A stretch of 32,725 bases of DNA. Origin: an uncultured Alistipes sp. (lineage in GTDB: Bacteria > Bacteroidota > Bacteroidia > Bacteroidales > Rikenellaceae). This document shows positions 22,708-30,383 of this stretch, in pieces; position 1 is the stretch's first letter; each line of letters opens with the position of its first letter. The translations under genes and the position numbers were made by a program. The DNA lies in NCBI GenBank assembly GCA_900553175.1, contig USCH01000015.1, forward strand, positions 1 through 32,725, in the 5' to 3' direction. The notes under the pieces are model-generated. The model was not told the origin of the DNA. It saw nothing but the letters and a program-made list of their open reading frames with translations, and did no database searches.

Positions 22708-25113
22708 CTACTCTTCCGCTGCCGAAGCCTCCGTGGCTCCTGCCGCGGAAACCGCTGTCGCTGCCGCAGCGGGGCCCGTCGGGGTGCCTGCTGGGGTGTC
22801 GGGCGCCGCATCCGTTCCCGCCGCCGTGCCGGCCGACGCATCGTCCTCCGGCGTATCTTCGGAGACCGTCGCCGTTTCGCCCTCCACTTCGACCGAGAGC
22901 AGGTAGCGGTCGCGTCCCTTGTACCGGATCGCCGCGGTGGAATCGAGCGGCTCCACCCGCAGGGCAGGTTCGCTCAGACCGTGCGTCCGCTGCATGTAGT
23001 CCGCCAGCGCCCGGTTCCGGCCCCTCATCATCCCGATAAGCCGTTCGGTCGCCTGTTCTCTGTAGAGGGCGATCGCTTTCGATTCGGCGGAGAGGCCGCG
23101 CGGCGATGCGCCCCGGGCGAGCAGCAGCGAATCGGCGAAAGCGCCTATTTCGGTGCTTCGGATGTCCGTCTGCCGGATTTTTTCGTATTCGAGCAGCGAC
23201 ATGGGGGTCCGGCCCGCCGTCGAATCGGCCGAGCGCCGATGCTCGGCGTAAGCCATTTGCAGAGCCGTAGCGGCCGCTTCGGGCAGGGCCCGTTCCAGAT
23301 CGATGCGCTGCGCGAGCGTCGCATGCATGTCGGGCTTCTCCCGCAATATGGCCGCAATCCGGTCGAAAAGCGCATACTGCTCCGAGGTGAAGGCGAACTG
23401 CGAGGCCTCGAGCGGGATGCAGTCGAGCTCGCTGCTGCCTCCCGTGAGGAACGAGAAGGGGGCCGTCGCAACCTTCAGCAGCACGTTTCCGATGGCTTTC
23501 AGCACGATTTTGCGGTAGCTGAACTCGGGAGCGTCCAGATTGCCCTTCACCGGCAGGTCCATCCGCACATGCCCCTTTTTGTCCTTGAGCACGTAGAGCC
23601 CCAGCTTGAGCGGCAGGTTCATTTCGGGCTTCATCCCTTTGAGTTTCTTCTCCACGCGGGGGTCGAACATGTCCAGATGATTCGTTCCGTCGAGATTGCG
23701 GTTCCGGATGGTGTTCTGCGAGCGGAACGTGAGGTTGCCGTGCGAGAGCGGATAGGCCGTGTAGTGTTCGCAGTAGGGCGTGAAGTCCTTCAGGTCGATG
23801 TTGGTCAGCGAGAGCGTCAGGCTCTGGTTGTCCAGATCGTAGAGCGTGCCGTCCCACCGCAGCCGGGCCGATCCGGTCTGCTGCATGCGGGCGTCGACGG
23901 TCAGCCGGTTGTGCTTGGCCGGGTCGAAATCGCGGCTGCGCATGCGTATCTCCGAAATGCGGTATTCGAAAGGCCGCTCCAGCGTCAGGTCGTGCAGATC
24001 GACGCACCCCCGCTGGATTTCGAGATCGCCGATCGTGAACTGCGCGCCGGAGCCGCTCTCCGCAGCCTGCGGTTCGGCCGCAGCGGCCGCTTCGGCGGCG
24101 GAAGTCCCGTCCGGTGCCGGTTCGCCGCCTTTCACGAGCGCCGAGAGGTTGTCGCCTTCGGGCGTGAACTCCACCAGCGCCGACGGCCCGCCAACGTAGA
24201 TGCGGTCGAAGCGGAACACCGATCTTCCCAGATCGGCTTCGGCCAGCCGCACGCCCAGCGTGTCGACGCCCGCCACCCGGCGCTGCCGGGCATCGAGCAG
24301 AGCGAAATCCGCCAGCGAGGCCGTGCCTTCGGCCCGCAGCGCCAGCAGATGTTCCAGGTCGCCTTTCAGCGTCACGTCGGCCGAGAGCCTGCCTTCGACG
24401 TCGGAGATGTCGAGTGCCTGCCGGAAGTAGGGGAGTGTGCCGCCGAGCGAGAAGTCGCGGAGCCGCAGTCCGATGTCGAATGCCGACGAGGCGATGTCGT
24501 AACCCACCTGCGTAGCGAGCGATCCGCCCTCGGCGAATTCGAGTACGGCGCCCACGTCGGTCTGTTCGCCCGAGAAGCAGACGCCCGGAATCCGCAGATT
24601 CACGTCGTTGAGCCCCCATACGGCGTCGAGCGCCAGGTCCTTGTAGAAGATGTGCCCCCGCCGTATGGCGATGTCGTAGATGCCCACTTCCCACGGCGCC
24701 GACGGCGTCTCGTCTGTTTGGACCGTGTCGCCGGCGAAGCGGGCCGTCAGGTCGTCGAAGTCGAACCGTTCGCCTATCTGGTAGACCTTCACGTCGGGGC
24801 CCGTCAGGTGCAGCCGGGTGATGTGCACCCGCCGTCCGAGCAGCGGCAGCAGCCTGAGCCTCATGTCGAAACTGTCGAGCCGGAAGAAGGCGGCCGAATC
24901 CTCCGCTCCGCCCACGACGAGCCCGTCGATGCGCAGCCGCCCCGTGAAGACATTGGCCCGCAGTCGCTCCATGCGGATCGTGCGGCCGATCAGCTCCCGG
25001 TCGTGTTTTTCGATGTAGTGTTTGGCCGCGGGCGACACCGCCGCCGCTGCGATCATCGCCAGCACAGCCGCAGCGCCCGCTATTCCGAGCAGGATTTTAT
25101 GGATTTTCTTCAT
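22708..25113 (-). CDS. Large AsmA/DUF748-family envelope protein
   Basis: 801-residue protein anchored by an N-terminal membrane helix (about residues 5-27), with the rest in the periplasm. The early region (LRIDGLVVGGAEDSAAFFRLDSFDMRL, HITRLHLTGPDVKVYQ) and later segments (FTPYCEHYTAYPLSHGNLTF, VRMDLPVKGNLDAPEFSYRKIVLKAI) are typical of the DUF748/AsmA-like superfamily. Members are thought to bridge inner and outer membranes, some carrying phospholipids. The C-terminal 50 or so residues are Ala/Thr/Gly/Pro low complexity, and an Ala/Glu-rich linker lies near the middle. It is the last gene of a leftward run from the reductases, separated from the low-GC lipoprotein by a 59-nt gap containing a repeat. 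A lipid-transport role is inference from family. Confidence 0.85.
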   Translation of the reverse strand: MKKIHKILLGIAGAAAVLAMIAAAAVSPAAKHYIEKHDRELIGRTIRMERLRANVFTGRLRIDGLVVGGAEDSAAFFRLDSFDMRLRLLPLLGRRVHITRLHLTGPDVKVYQIGERFDFDDLTARFAGDTVQTDETPSAPWEVGIYDIAIRRGHIFYKDLALDAVWGLNDVNLRIPGVCFSGEQTDVGAVLEFAEGGSLATQVGYDIASSAFDIGLRLRDFSLGGTLPYFRQALDISDVEGRLSADVTLKGDLEHLLALRAEGTASLADFALLDARQRRVAGVDTLGVRLAEADLGRSVFRFDRIYVGGPSALVEFTPEGDNLSALVKGGEPAPDGTSAAEAAAAAEPQAAESGSGAQFTIGDLEIQRGCVDLHDLTLERPFEYRISEIRMRSRDFDPAKHNRLTVDARMQQTGSARLRWDGTLYDLDNQSLTLSLTNIDLKDFTPYCEHYTAYPLSHGNLTFRSQNTIRNRNLDGTNHLDMFDPRVEKKLKGMKPEMNLPLKLGLYVLKDKKGHVRMDLPVKGNLDAPEFSYRKIVLKAIGNVLLKVATAPFSFLTGGSSELDCIPLEASQFAFTSEQYALFDRIAAILREKPDMHATLAQRIDLERALPEAAATALQMAYAEHRRSADSTAGRTPMSLLEYEKIRQTDIRSTEIGAFADSLLLARGASPRGLSAESKAIALYREQATERLIGMMRGRNRALADYMQRTHGLSEPALRVEPLDSTAAIRYKGRDRYLLSVEVEGETATVSEDTPEDDASAGTAAGTDAAPDTPAGTPTGPAAAATAVSAAGATEASAAEE

Positions 25114-25120
25114 GGAAAGG

Positions 25121-25141
25121 TTACTTCTGAAATTTCATCGT
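25121..25141. repeat. Left copy of 21-bp direct repeat flanking a low-GC gene
   Basis: TTACTTCTGAAAT, then T, then TCATCGT; identical to 25889-25909 except for one base. On the minus strand it would encode TMKFQK and a stop, against TMRFQK and a stop at the true SDR 3' end. Weaker codon-level similarity continues to about 25162 (IVRHSRAW versus VLRPVRRF). Confidence 0.9.
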
Positions 25142-25172
25142 CCACGCACGCGAATGCCGCACGATCGGAGTC

Positions 25173-25874
25173 CTAATCGTATTCCGATTCGTTGCCGGTG
25201 GCATTGCGCCATTTTGTAAAATTCTGTCGTCTTGTCTGTCGGATCGATTTTCGATGTGCTTTCCGAGCCTTTTGATACATCGATACGATCGTATTTCTGA
25301 TATCTTCTCCGTATTTCGTATCGAATTCTTGTCGAGGAATATGGGTCTTTTGCTCAAGATCGAAATAGAACTCTTCGTTGGCTGATGGCCAAATTAAGAA
25401 TCTGATGTCGTTCGCGATCAGATAATCGACGGTTTCCTGGAGGAAATCCATCGCATTTGGGGTGTCGATTGGCGCGACGAGCGGCAGATTGTTCGGTATG
25501 TGCGGCGGGTTGTCGAAGTGCACGGCTATTCCCGAAGCGATCCATTTGGCGGGATCGTATTCGATCCCTATCGAAGAACATGAGTAACCGATGATTCCGT
25601 TGGCTCCGACTTTTTTCGCGGCTTGGACAAGTCTGTCGAGCATGTCTTGACTGTCGGCCGGTTTTTGTTGCCCAGATCCGCTTCCCCGATAATATTCGAC
25701 GACTATGTTCCCGAGCGCCGTATAGGGATTTCCCGTGTATTCGGTCAGGGACGAGACGAAGAAGTCTTCATGGGCATAGCGGGTGAAATCCGTGTAATAC
25801 AGTTTTTCGTATGCCGGAAACGAACACGCCGTGGAAAAAACGGCCGTTGCGATCAAAAGCAGTGATTTTTTCAT
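25173..25874 (-). CDS. Low-GC lipoprotein of unknown function
   Basis: 233-residue predicted lipoprotein (MKKSLLLIATAVFSTAC, Cys17). The central stretch DMLDRLVQAAKKVGANGIIGYSC resembles the pattern of YbjQ/heavy-metal-binding-like proteins (helix, then GAN-IIG), but the likeness is weak and I assign no function. The C-terminus is basic and Arg/Lys/Gln-rich. Base composition is clearly more AT-rich than all neighbours, and a 21-bp near-identical direct repeat flanks it, so it may be a recent arrival. The start at 25874 gives a proper signal peptide; the longer in-frame reading to 26666 is only a shadow of the SDR gene. It lies between the SDR and the DUF748 gene, same strand. Confidence 0.75.
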   Translation of the reverse strand: MKKSLLLIATAVFSTACSFPAYEKLYYTDFTRYAHEDFFVSSLTEYTGNPYTALGNIVVEYYRGSGSGQQKPADSQDMLDRLVQAAKKVGANGIIGYSCSSIGIEYDPAKWIASGIAVHFDNPPHIPNNLPLVAPIDTPNAMDFLQETVDYLIANDIRFLIWPSANEEFYFDLEQKTHIPRQEFDTKYGEDIRNTIVSMYQKARKAHRKSIRQTRRQNFTKWRNATGNESEYD

Positions 25875-25888
25875 TTTTTCTGCATCTT

Positions 25889-25909
25889 TTACTTCTGAAA
25901 TCTCATCGT
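25889..25909. repeat. Right copy of 21-bp direct repeat (3' end of the SDR gene)
   Basis: TTACTTCTGAAAT, then C, then TCATCGT. It contains the SDR stop codon and its last six codons, and matches 25121-25141 in 20 of 21 positions. Confidence 0.9.
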
Positions 25910-26698
25910 GAACCGCCGCACGGGACGCAGCACCCACATGGGCAGCATCTTGCAGATCGGAATCCCGATCCGGTTCCACCAGTCGGGCACGCACGTGCGG
26001 CGTCCGCGCCACAAGGCCCGGAGTCCGTTGCGGGCGCAGCGGTCGGGCGATATGAGCGCTCCGAGACGCATGCCGATCCGCTGCCAGCGGGGCGGCAGTC
26101 CGTAGAGGTCCGTGGCCACGCCCGCCGGGCAGACCGCCGTGATGCGGATGCCGTGTTCGCCGACCTCTTTGGCCATGCAGACCGAGAACTGACGCAGGTA
26201 GGCTTTCGAGGCGCTGTAGAGCGCCAGTCCCGGAAAGGGCATCCACTGCGAGTAGGAGGACATGTTCAGAATATGACCCCGTACGCCGCGGCGCACCATG
26301 TCGGCCGCAAAGAGGCGGCACAGCTTCGTGTTGGTCATCGCGTGCAGCAGAATCATCCGTTCGATCCGCTCCACGGGGGTCGCCAGCATGTCGCAGAAAG
26401 AGAACATGCCCGCGTTGTTGATCACTACGTCGGGCTCGATTCCCGCCGCCGTCAGCGTTGCGTGCAGCTCCTCGGCGGCCTCTGTGCGGGCCAGGTCGCA
26501 GACGGCGACGGACACCTCGGCGCATCCGGCCTCCTGCAGCTCCCCGGCCACCGCGTCGAGCGGTTCGCGCCGATTGCCCGCCAGCGCCACCCGGTAGCCC
26601 AGTGCCGCCAGCCGCAGGGCGTAGCAGCGGCCGATGCCCGACCCGGCGCCCGTCACCAGAGCCCATGCCGAGCCTTTTTTCACCTCTCCGCGTCGCAT
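25889..26698 (-). CDS. Short-chain dehydrogenase/reductase (candidate 3-beta-hydroxysteroid dehydrogenase)
   Basis: 269-residue NAD(P)-dependent oxidoreductase. Classical SDR features: cofactor motif TGAGSGIG (16-23), GNRR after beta-2 (42-44, basic, which favours NADP(H)), NNAG (94-97), and catalytic Ser148, Tyr161 and Lys165 (YSASK). The C-terminal part is basic and longer than the minimal SDR core, ending RRFTMRFQK. It lies 4 nt downstream of the Old Yellow Enzyme gene, so the two are almost certainly co-translated, and the 5-alpha-reductase-family gene is just upstream. In that context the likely substrate is a 3-oxo or 3-hydroxy steroid or bile acid. The SDR family is certain; the steroid role is inference from neighbours. 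Confidence 0.92.
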   Translation of the reverse strand: MRRGEVKKGSAWALVTGAGSGIGRCYALRLAALGYRVALAGNRREPLDAVAGELQEAGCAEVSVAVCDLARTEAAEELHATLTAAGIEPDVVINNAGMFSFCDMLATPVERIERMILLHAMTNTKLCRLFAADMVRRGVRGHILNMSSYSQWMPFPGLALYSASKAYLRQFSVCMAKEVGEHGIRITAVCPAGVATDLYGLPPRWQRIGMRLGALISPDRCARNGLRALWRGRRTCVPDWWNRIGIPICKMLPMWVLRPVRRFTMRFQK

Positions 26699-26702
26699 CG
26701 TC

Positions 26703-27926
26703 CTACTTGATTTTGGCCAGCTCGCGCCAGATTTTCTCCGGAATGGGTTCCTTGCAGTTGTGGCAGCACTGCATGTCGACCGAGTACATGCGGGCCATGC
26801 AGTAGTCGCGGTGGTCGCAGCCCGAGCGGGTCGATAGGTCGCCTTCGCGCAGCTTGTTGACGAACCCCGGGTCGTTGACCAGCGCGCGGGCCATCTGCAC
26901 CAGCTCGAACCCGGCGTCCAGCACCCGTTCGATGCCCTCGCGGCTCACCAGTCCGCCCACGTAGATGAGCGGGCATTTCAGCTCGGCGCGGAACTTTTTC
27001 GCATTCTCCAGGAAGTAGCACTCCTCGAAGTCGTACTGGCGGATCATCCAGTTGCCGAACAGGTTGACCACGATCTTCTGCGGCCACGACTTCCAGGGCA
27101 TGTAGTAGCTCATCGTCTTGGTGGGTATGCGGCCGCGCATGACGGCCATCGGCGCCTTCGACACGAATCCCGAGGTCAGCACGATCGCGTCGACGCCCAT
27201 GCGTTCGATTTCGCGGGCGATCTCGATGCTCTCCGGAATCTGGATGCCGCTCTTGAAGCCGTCCTCCATGTTGTGCTTCACCACGACGGCCATGCCGCAC
27301 TGCGCCGCGGCCTCCACGACCTCTTCCAGACACATCCGCATGAAACGCATGCGGTTCTCCAGCGAGCCGCCGTATTCGTCGCGGCGGTGGTTGGTGTAGG
27401 GCGAGAGGAACTGCGAGATGAGGTAGCCGTGTCCGGCGTGCACCTCCACCGAGTCGAAGCCCGCGTCGTGGGCCGTGTGCACGGCCTGCCCGAAGTCTTT
27501 GGCGAACTCCACGCACTCGCTGCGCCGCATGCCGCGCACGAAAGTGGGGGAGTAGAGGTTGAATCCCGTCGAGGCGCCCACCGGGAAGCATCCGGCCGTC
27601 GACCAGTGGGTCATGTTGCCGCAATGGCCGATCTGAATGCCCGCTGCGGCTCCTTCGGCATGGATCGCGTCGGTCATGTCGCGCAGCCCCGGCACGATTT
27701 CGGGCCGCAGCCACAGCTGTTTGTTGAACGACACGCCGCTGCGGTTGACCGATGCGTAGGCCACGGTGGTCATGCCCACGCCGCCACGGGCCACCGCCAC
27801 GTGGTAGGCTTTGAGTTGTTCGGTCGGGCCGAAATCCTTGCCCATCGACTCGAAGGCGGCCGAGCGGATCGTGCGGTTGCGCAGCGTCACGGGGCCCAGC
27901 TTGTAAGGTGTGAAGAGTTCCGACAT
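26703..27926 (-). CDS. Old Yellow Enzyme-family reductase (candidate 5-beta-reductase/enone reductase)
   Basis: 407-residue FMN-dependent NADH:flavin oxidoreductase fold that reduces activated C=C bonds. The N-terminus LFTPYKLGPVTLRNRTIRSA and the EVHAGHGYLISQFLSP, TNHRRDEYGGSLENRMRF block are diagnostic; His163 and His166 form the family ligand pair, and IYVGGLVSREGIERVLDAGFELVQMARALV is the phosphate-binding end. It lacks the second FAD/NAD domain of the larger BaiCD/dienoyl-CoA reductase type. The last 40 residues have a cysteine cluster (Cys370, 376, 387, 388, 391) where the larger relatives bind a [4Fe-4S] cluster, so it may bind iron-sulfur. It is followed 4 nt later by the SDR and preceded by the 5-alpha-reductase-family gene. 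The 5-beta-reductase role is inferred from this trio. Confidence 0.9.
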   Translation of the reverse strand: MSELFTPYKLGPVTLRNRTIRSAAFESMGKDFGPTEQLKAYHVAVARGGVGMTTVAYASVNRSGVSFNKQLWLRPEIVPGLRDMTDAIHAEGAAAGIQIGHCGNMTHWSTAGCFPVGASTGFNLYSPTFVRGMRRSECVEFAKDFGQAVHTAHDAGFDSVEVHAGHGYLISQFLSPYTNHRRDEYGGSLENRMRFMRMCLEEVVEAAAQCGMAVVVKHNMEDGFKSGIQIPESIEIAREIERMGVDAIVLTSGFVSKAPMAVMRGRIPTKTMSYYMPWKSWPQKIVVNLFGNWMIRQYDFEECYFLENAKKFRAELKCPLIYVGGLVSREGIERVLDAGFELVQMARALVNDPGFVNKLREGDLSTRSGCDHRDYCMARMYSVDMQCCHNCKEPIPEKIWRELAKIK

Positions 27927-28282
27927 GTTTCAGAGTGAAAGGTGAAGAAAAGTGAAAAGTTTTTCGTTGTGGTCGTCGTGCCCGGTTCGTGGGGCGTTTT
28001 GCGTTTTCGGGGCCGCCGCCCTTTTTGCCATTCCGGCCATTCCGGGCGGAAGCGCTTGCGGCCTGCGGTCTGCTGTCTGCCGTCCGGCTGCGGCTTTACG
28101 GTCTGTTATCTACGGTCTGTTCGTCCGTTTGCCGTCCTGCTGTCTGTTCGCTGCTCGTCCGCTGTCTGTCTGTCTGCCTGTCTGCCTGCCTGCCTGCCTG
28201 CTGTCTGCCCGGCCTGCTGCCGCCTGCGGGCGGGGTGCCGCGTCATGTCGCGGACCTCGGTCGGCCCCGGACCTCCCGCGGC
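27927..28282. other. Intergenic stretch with tetranucleotide repeat, no gene
   Basis: About 350 bases between two same-strand genes. It holds a purine-rich patch (27933-27961) next to the OYE start and a long CTG/CTGT-rich region leading into the CTGY microsatellite. Reading frames here are Cys/Leu/Pro low complexity, arising from the repeat, and are rejected. No clear Bacteroidetes promoter box was found for the OYE gene. Confidence 0.65.
28162..28201. repeat. (CTGT/CTGC)10 tetranucleotide microsatellite
   Basis: Ten uninterrupted CTGY units (three CTGT, then CTGC and CTGT, then CTGC units), preceded and followed by looser CTGT/CTGC words from about 28070 to 28215. Confidence 0.92.
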
Positions 28283-29044
28283 TCAGTAGATGAACGGTAT
28301 GATCTTCTTGCGTTTGAGGGAGGTGAACTCCTCGCCGAACTCCTGTTCGTATCGGCGGTAGAGCGATGCGGCCCGGGGGGCGAGGTTGGCCAGCGTCCAC
28401 CAGGCGAACACCGCTCCGGCCCACGACCACGAAGCGATGGCGAAGCCCGTCCACTCCAGCACCTCGCCGAAGTAGTTGGCCGACGAGACGTAGCGGAACA
28501 TGCCGCCGCGAGGGATGTAGTGGCGCGTGTCGCCCGGCTTGCGGAGGTGGCGGATGATGTAGTCCGAATGGAGGTTTACGGCCATTCCCGCCGCGAAGAT
28601 CGCCCCGCCGATCCAGATGTAGGGCTTCGACAGCCAGTCGGCGTAGTAACCCTCGGGCGAGACGTAGAAGATCCAGCCTCCCTGCATCAGGGCGTTGAGT
28701 GTGTTGAAAGTCATGCCCATGAGGACGATGCCGAGCGGCATCTTCGACTTGCCGCGCATGAGGAGCGGAAAGACGAACGACCGCTGGAAGTAGTGCGTCT
28801 GGAAGAGCAGAAACAGGGTCAGCGGCCCCGCCTCCCACATGCGGTCGCTCGCGGCCCACAGCACGCACATGAGGATGAAGACGGGCGACTCCATCAGCAC
28901 CCAGCCGATCCGGTTGGGCACCGGAGGGCCGTATTTGGGGTTGAACAGATAACCGTATCCGGCTTCGAAGAAGTGAAGCGCCGCATAGACGCCTGCGGCC
29001 AGCAGGGCCATGACGATAAGAAAAAGGTCGAATGTTTGGGCCAT
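28283..29044 (-). CDS. Steroid 5-alpha-reductase-family membrane protein
   Basis: 253-residue polytopic membrane protein with about six or seven hydrophobic helices, of the steroid 5-alpha-reductase/DUF1295-like superfamily, which reduces delta-4-3-oxo steroids with NADPH. Family residues are present: Glu52 in GWVLMESP, FQTHYFQRSFVFP (His84, Tyr85, Arg88), the NLHSDYIIRHLRKPG loop, and YIPRGGMFRYVSSANYFGEVLEW near the C-terminus. The end, FTSLKRKKIIPFIY, is also typical. It has its own promoter and is followed on the same strand by the OYE and SDR genes. In gut Bacteroidetes such a trio has been linked to conversion of 3-oxo bile acids to allo forms. Family membership is firm; the substrate is inference. 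Confidence 0.93.
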   Translation of the reverse strand: MAQTFDLFLIVMALLAAGVYAALHFFEAGYGYLFNPKYGPPVPNRIGWVLMESPVFILMCVLWAASDRMWEAGPLTLFLLFQTHYFQRSFVFPLLMRGKSKMPLGIVLMGMTFNTLNALMQGGWIFYVSPEGYYADWLSKPYIWIGGAIFAAGMAVNLHSDYIIRHLRKPGDTRHYIPRGGMFRYVSSANYFGEVLEWTGFAIASWSWAGAVFAWWTLANLAPRAASLYRRYEQEFGEEFTSLKRKKIIPFIY

Positions 29045-29082
29045 CGATGGGTGGAATTCGCTTTGAAAGAGCTAAAACGACG

Positions 29083-29113
29083 TAAAGATAGGCTTTTTTT
29101 GCCGGAAGATCAA
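29083..29113 (-). promoter_or_regulatory. Promoter of the 5-alpha-reductase-family gene
   Basis: On the minus strand TTG (29111-29113), a 20-nt spacer and TATCTTTA (29083-29090) precede the start at 29044, leaving a leader of roughly 30 nt. Confidence 0.7.
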
Positions 29114-29527
29114 GGCTCCGGCTGCTTGCGATTGTCCTGAAAAGCCCGAAAGTTCAACGATCCGTCGCCGGGAGGGCGTTTTCGCCGGGCCGGGGGCGGA
29201 ATCGAACGGGTCCGGACTCTGCCGGCGGCGGGAACGGGTGCGCGGCGGCGAACCGTTCGGGGCCTCGAAAAACGAAGGACCGGCCGCATCGCTGCGTCGG
29301 TCCCTCTTCGTGTCCGGATTTCCGCTCGGACAGGATGCGTGTCGCGGGGAAGGTCCCTGAATGTTCGGTCAGCCGTTGCCGGCCGCGAGAAAACATATGT
29401 CGGAGCGGTTCGCGGACCGGCGGCCGCGGCCCCCGCAGGGGTCCGTCCGCCTCGTCGCGGCTGCCCTCGGGGGCTGCCTGCATGCCTGGGTGCACGAACC
29501 GTGCCAGAGCCGTCGCTCCGGGCGGGA
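29114..29527. other. Intergenic stretch without a recognisable gene
   Basis: About 410 bases between divergent promoters. There is a small hairpin (GGACCG 29277-29282 with CGGTCC 29298-29303) inside a CTTC-flanked segment, but no T tract strong enough to call a terminator. Reading frames crossing it on either strand have no family resemblance. It could carry a small RNA or decayed sequence; I see nothing definite. Confidence 0.5.
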
Positions 29528-29559
29528 TTTGGATTTGTCGTCCGGGTGCGGTATCTTTG
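29528..29559 (+). promoter_or_regulatory. Promoter of the sirtuin gene
   Basis: TTTG (29528-29531), a 20-nt spacer and a perfect TATCTTTG (29552-29559), with the start codon about 50 nt downstream. Confidence 0.75.
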
Positions 29560-29612
29560 AGTGTCGTTTCCGGAGCGGAGGGCCGCCCCGGAGCGATCCG
29601 AAACGAATGGCT

Positions 29613-30314
29613 ATGAAAAGAGTGGTGGTTTTTTCCGGGGCGGGGATCAGCGCCGACAGCGGTCTGGCCACCTTCCGCGATGCCGACGGCCTCTGGGCCG
29701 AACACCGCATCGAGGAGGTCTGCACGCCCGAAGCTCTGGCCCGGAACCGGGCCGTGGTGGTGGAGTTCTACAACCGGCGGCGGCGCGAGATGCTGGAGGC
29801 CGAACCCAATGCGGCCCATCGGGCCGTTGCGGAGCTGGAACGCGACTTCCGGGTCGGGGTCGTCACGCAGAATGTCGACGATCTGCACGAGCGGGCCGGA
29901 TCGACCGACGTCACGCATCTGCACGGCGAGCTGACCAAGCTGCGCTCCGAACGCGATCCCGGTCTCGTCGTCCCCATCCGAGGATGGGAGCAGCGGCTCG
30001 ACGACCGGGCGCCCGACGGGGCGCTGCTCCGTCCGCACATCGTCTTTTTCGGCGAGGCGGTGCCGATGTTCGAGCGTGCGGCGCGCATCGCCGCCGAAGC
30101 CGACATCCTGGTGGTCGTCGGCACGTCGCTCGCGGTCTATCCGGCCGCCTCGCTCGTCCGCTACGTCCGGCCCGGAGTGCCGGTCTATGTGGTCGACCCC
30201 GGCCATCCCGACATCGGAGGCATCCGCAATCCGCTGACCGTCGTCCGGGAGCGGGCCGCCGAAGGGATGCCCCGCGTGGCCGATCTGCTGCGCCGGGAGT
30301 TCGCCGGCGAGTGA
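29613..30314 (+). CDS. cobB: Sirtuin (class III/Sirt5-like NAD-dependent deacylase), zinc-finger cysteines absent
   Basis: 233-residue NAD+-dependent protein deacylase. Motifs: FSGAGISADSG (8-17), TFRDADGLW (20-28), TQNVDDLH (85-92), catalytic His104 in HLHGEL, and GTSLAVYPAASLV near the C-terminus. Tyr53 and Arg56 in EFYNRRR match the Tyr-x-x-Arg pair that lets Sirt5 and CobB accept succinyl- and malonyl-lysine. The zinc-ribbon region after HLHGEL has no cysteine (RSERDPGLVVPIRGWEQRLDD), so the usual four-Cys zinc site is missing, as I recall for other Bacteroidetes sirtuins. The ATG at 29607 (adding Met-Ala) is an alternative start. It has its own promoter and terminator and faces meaB. Confidence 0.93.
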   Translation: MKRVVVFSGAGISADSGLATFRDADGLWAEHRIEEVCTPEALARNRAVVVEFYNRRRREMLEAEPNAAHRAVAELERDFRVGVVTQNVDDLHERAGSTDVTHLHGELTKLRSERDPGLVVPIRGWEQRLDDRAPDGALLRPHIVFFGEAVPMFERAARIAAEADILVVVGTSLAVYPAASLVRYVRPGVPVYVVDPGHPDIGGIRNPLTVVRERAAEGMPRVADLLRREFAGE

Positions 30315-30336
30315 TTCCGGCAGGTTGCCGACAGGA

Positions 30337-30376
30337 AGGCGGCGGAATCCATCGGGATTCCGCCGCCTCTTGTTTT
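30337..30376 (+). terminator. Rho-independent terminator after the sirtuin gene
   Basis: AGGCGGCGGAATCC (30337-30350) pairs perfectly with GGATTCCGCCGCCT (30355-30368) around ATCG, followed by CTTGTTTTC. It lies between the convergent sirtuin and meaB genes. Confidence 0.85.
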
Positions 30377-30383
30377 CACCGGT

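Noticed and set aside
25173..26666. A single 497-residue fusion of SDR region and lipoprotein
   Set aside because: The upstream part is the SDR gene read in the wrong frame; the lipoprotein has its own ATG and signal peptide at 25874.
27942..28293. Small Cys/Leu-rich proteins encoded in the CTGY region
   Set aside because: Their composition is produced by the microsatellite, there is no initiation context, and no family resemblance.
29154..30206. Minus-strand gene opposite the sirtuin
   Set aside because: A shadow of the sirtuin coding frame continued into non-coding DNA; no recognisable domain.
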